Below are positions 62,309 through 64,000 of a stretch of DNA of 64,000 nt, piece by piece. Below the pieces are notes generated by a model. It searched no databases. It had not been told where the DNA came from and worked only from the letters and a program-made list of their open reading frames with translations. The first letter of the stretch is position 1. Every line of letters begins with the position of its first letter. The translations under genes and the position numbers were made by a program. Source of the stretch: REEB95 sp963785735 (GTDB taxonomy: Bacteria > Pseudomonadota > Alphaproteobacteria > ATCC43930 > CGMCC-115725); the NCBI GenBank assembly GCA_963785735.1, contig CAWAWJ010000001.1, positions 1,426,001-1,490,000 of the forward strand. Direction: 5' to 3'.

Positions 62309-62599
62309 ATGTTGCGTTGGCTGATGATGGCGGCGCTGGCCGGGCTGGCATCCGGTTGTCTCGGCGTCGACCGCGAAGAAGCGCGCGAAACCATCGGCGT
62401 CTCGCTGGCGCGCCATGCCGATGCCGGCAACGCGCCCGCCGACGAGAAGCAACAGGCGCTCTTGGACATGAAGGCGCGGCAGGTCTGCACCAACGGCTAT
62501 GACCGGCTGAAAGAGGATATCGAGCCGGCCGAGGACAATCTGCAGATCGTCGATTGGCAGGTGCGCTGCCGGCCCTACACCTTCATGTGGATTTTCTAG
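62309..62599 (+). CDS. Small putative lipoprotein
   Basis: A 96-residue protein with an N-terminal helix and lipobox (MLRWLMMAALAGLASGC, lipidation at Cys17), then a charged domain with REEARETIGVSLARHADAG and two further cysteines (QVCTNGYDRLKED, QVRCRPYTF). No family is recognised. It is 22 bases upstream of fabD and probably in one transcript, between the ribosomal protein operon and the fatty acid genes. Confidence 0.68.
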   Translation: MLRWLMMAALAGLASGCLGVDREEARETIGVSLARHADAGNAPADEKQQALLDMKARQVCTNGYDRLKEDIEPAEDNLQIVDWQVRCRPYTFMWIF

Positions 62600-62621
62600 G
62601 TTTCCGGAGACGCGAGGGGGC

Positions 62622-63563
62622 ATGGTCCGCGCTTTTGTGTTTCCCGGTCAGGGCTCGCAGGCCGTCGGCATGGGCCGCGAGCTCGCCGGCGCCTTCGAAT
62701 CCGCGCGTGACGTCTTCCAGGAGGTCGACGAGGCGCTCAAGCAGAATCTCTCCAAGCTCATGTTCGAGGGGCCCGAGGGCGAGCTCATCCTGACCGAGAA
62801 CGCGCAGCCAGCGCTGATGGCGGTCTCGCTCGCCGCCATGCGGGTGATGGAAAAGGAAGGCGGGCTCGATCTGAAACGCCATGCCGCTTTCGTCGCCGGC
62901 CATTCGCTGGGCGAATATTCGGCGCTGGCGGCGGCGCATGCGTTGAGCGTTTCCGACGCGGCGCGGCTCCTGAAGCGGCGCGGACGCGCCATGCAGCGCG
63001 CCGTGCCGGTGGGCGAAGGGGCGATGGCGGCGATCCTCGGCATGGAATTGGACGGCGCGCGGCTGTTGGCCGCCGAGGCCGCCGAAAATCAGGTGCTGGC
63101 CGCCGCCAATGACAATGGCGGGAGCCAGGTGGTGGTGAGCGGCCACAAGGCGGCGGTCGAGCGCGCGGTGGCGCAAGCCCCGGGCAAGGGCGCGAAACGC
63201 GCCATCATGCTGCCGGTGAGCGCGCCGTTTCATTGTCCGTTGATGGCGCCCGCCGCCAAGGAGATGGAAGAGGCGCTGGCCGGGGTCAATCTGCGCGAGC
63301 CCCTGGTTCCGCTGGTCGCCAATGTCATCGCATCCGCCGTGCGCGATCCGGCCGAGATCAAGCGCCTCCTGGTCGAGCAGGTGACCGGCTTGGTGCGCTG
63401 GCGCGAATGCGTGCTTTACATGAAGGGCCAGGGCGTGACCCAGATCGTCGAAGTGGGATCGGGCCGGGTGCTGAGCGGCTTGGCCAAGCGCATCGACCGC
63501 GAATTGACCGGGATTTCGATCGGGACGCCGTCCGAGATCGAATCCTTCTTGAAGACTCTGTGA
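62622..63563 (+). CDS. fabD: Malonyl-CoA:ACP transacylase
   Basis: A 313-residue enzyme that loads malonyl onto ACP for fatty acid synthesis. Motifs are FVFPGQGSQAVGMG, the nucleophilic serine in VAGHSLGEYSALAAA, and catalytic His in SAPFHCPLMAPAA. Length and start (ATG 62622) are typical. fabG follows after 21 bases, the usual fab order. Confidence 0.97.
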   Translation: MVRAFVFPGQGSQAVGMGRELAGAFESARDVFQEVDEALKQNLSKLMFEGPEGELILTENAQPALMAVSLAAMRVMEKEGGLDLKRHAAFVAGHSLGEYSALAAAHALSVSDAARLLKRRGRAMQRAVPVGEGAMAAILGMELDGARLLAAEAAENQVLAAANDNGGSQVVVSGHKAAVERAVAQAPGKGAKRAIMLPVSAPFHCPLMAPAAKEMEEALAGVNLREPLVPLVANVIASAVRDPAEIKRLLVEQVTGLVRWRECVLYMKGQGVTQIVEVGSGRVLSGLAKRIDRELTGISIGTPSEIESFLKTL

Positions 63564-63584
63564 GCCTCGCGTAAGGGACAGCGC

Positions 63585-64000
63585 ATGTTCGATCTCGGCG
63601 GCAAGACGGCCCTCGTTACCGGCGCCTCGGGCGGCATCGGCGGCGCCATCGCCAGGGCGCTCCATGGCGCGGGCGCGAAGGTTTTGCTGGCCGGCACGCG
63701 AAAACCGGCGCTCGACGCGTTGCAGGCGGCGCTGGGCGAGCGCGCTTTCGTCGCCACCGCCGATCTTGCCGATCCGGCTTCGGGCGATGCGTTGGTGAAG
63801 GCCGCGGAAGAGTCGATGGGCCAGCTCGACATTCTCGTCAACAACGCCGGCCTGACCAAGGACGGCCTGGCGATGCGCATGAAGGACGAGGATTGGGCCA
63901 AGGTGCTCGAGGTCGATTTGACCTCCGGCTTCCGCCTGGCGCGCGCGGCGTTGCGCGGCATGATGAAGCGGCGTTGGGGCCGCATCGTCGGCATCGGCTC
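63585..64000 (+). CDS. fabG: 3-oxoacyl-ACP reductase, 3'-truncated by window edge
   Basis: The first 138 residues are present: MFDLGGKTALVTGASGGIGG (NADPH-binding loop TGASGGIG), ILVNNAGLTKDGLAMRM and the strand leading to the catalytic Ser (GRIVGIGS). The Tyr-Lys active site lies beyond the window. FabG reduces 3-oxoacyl-ACP in chain elongation; the acpP gene is expected downstream. Confidence 0.93.
   Translation, partial: MFDLGGKTALVTGASGGIGGAIARALHGAGAKVLLAGTRKPALDALQAALGERAFVATADLADPASGDALVKAAEESMGQLDILVNNAGLTKDGLAMRMKDEDWAKVLEVDLTSGFRLARAALRGMMKRRWGRIVGIG

Overview
The window looks like a chromosomal segment of a GC-rich alphaproteobacterium, most likely Rhodospirillales-like. The basis is gene order and families rather than any marker rRNA: purF-cvpA-radA and dnaB-alr next to rplI-rpsR-rpsF-fabD-fabG, histone-deacetylase-like/xseB/ispA, TPR protein-bamB-der, a DUF2794 protein, hopanoid side-chain genes (hpnI, hpnJ, hpnM, hpnN) and one PEP-CTERM protein. 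Only one tRNA (tRNA-Glu, CTC) and no rRNA, CRISPR array or recognisable transposase was seen.

Layout. 1-10 kb: a tightly overlapping plus-strand polysaccharide operon (two glycosyltransferases, a bi-domain oxidoreductase, a tandem methyltransferase, a heparinase II/III-type enzyme, a small methyltransferase, UDP-GlcNAc 2-epimerase) closed by a strong hairpin terminator. 10-16 kb: a large flippase/O-antigen-ligase-like fusion protein, then a block of GT61 and FkbM-type genes lying between a degenerate tRNA-Glu copy and the intact tRNA-Glu, then a cephalosporin-hydroxylase-like gene. 16-22 kb: a polytopic membrane protein, yajQ, msbA and a GT2 enzyme, bracketed by broken yajQ fragments. 22-34 kb: an orphan TAXI binding protein, a deacetylase, xseB, ispA, and an outer-membrane lipid region (hpnM, mlaA, hpnI, hpnJ, hpnN, lpxR). 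34-39 kb: TPR protein, bamB, der and a VOC dioxygenase. 39-48 kb: an accessory stretch with small membrane proteins, a PEP-CTERM protein, gene fragments, an MFS pump, a MOSC protein, an APC permease with a divergent MocR regulator, and an SDR. 48-64 kb: mostly housekeeping genes (SDR, purF, cvpA, radA, mlaFE, alr, dnaB, cfa, aldo/keto reductase, haloacetate-dehalogenase-like hydrolase, rplI/rpsR/rpsF, fabD, fabG).

Together the genes describe cell-envelope building: capsule or O-antigen synthesis, lipid A export (MsbA), lipid A trimming (LpxR), hopanoid decoration and export, retrograde phospholipid transport (MlaA, MlaC/HpnM, MlaFE), cyclopropanation of lipids and outer-membrane protein assembly (BamB).

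The most unusual features are structural. hpnJ carries about eleven single-base insertions, all +1 and each placeable exactly at a codon boundary. Similar +1 shifts occur once each in purF, the bi-domain oxidoreductase and the heparinase gene, and mlaA has an in-frame TGA. Degenerate copies of core gene ends (tRNA-Glu, yajQ, and the converging 3' ends of the VOC and SDR genes) lie at the edges of accessory blocks. A helically phased array of eight CCTCG pentamers sits between dnaB and cfa, and a very strong G-quadruplex motif sits upstream of hpnN.
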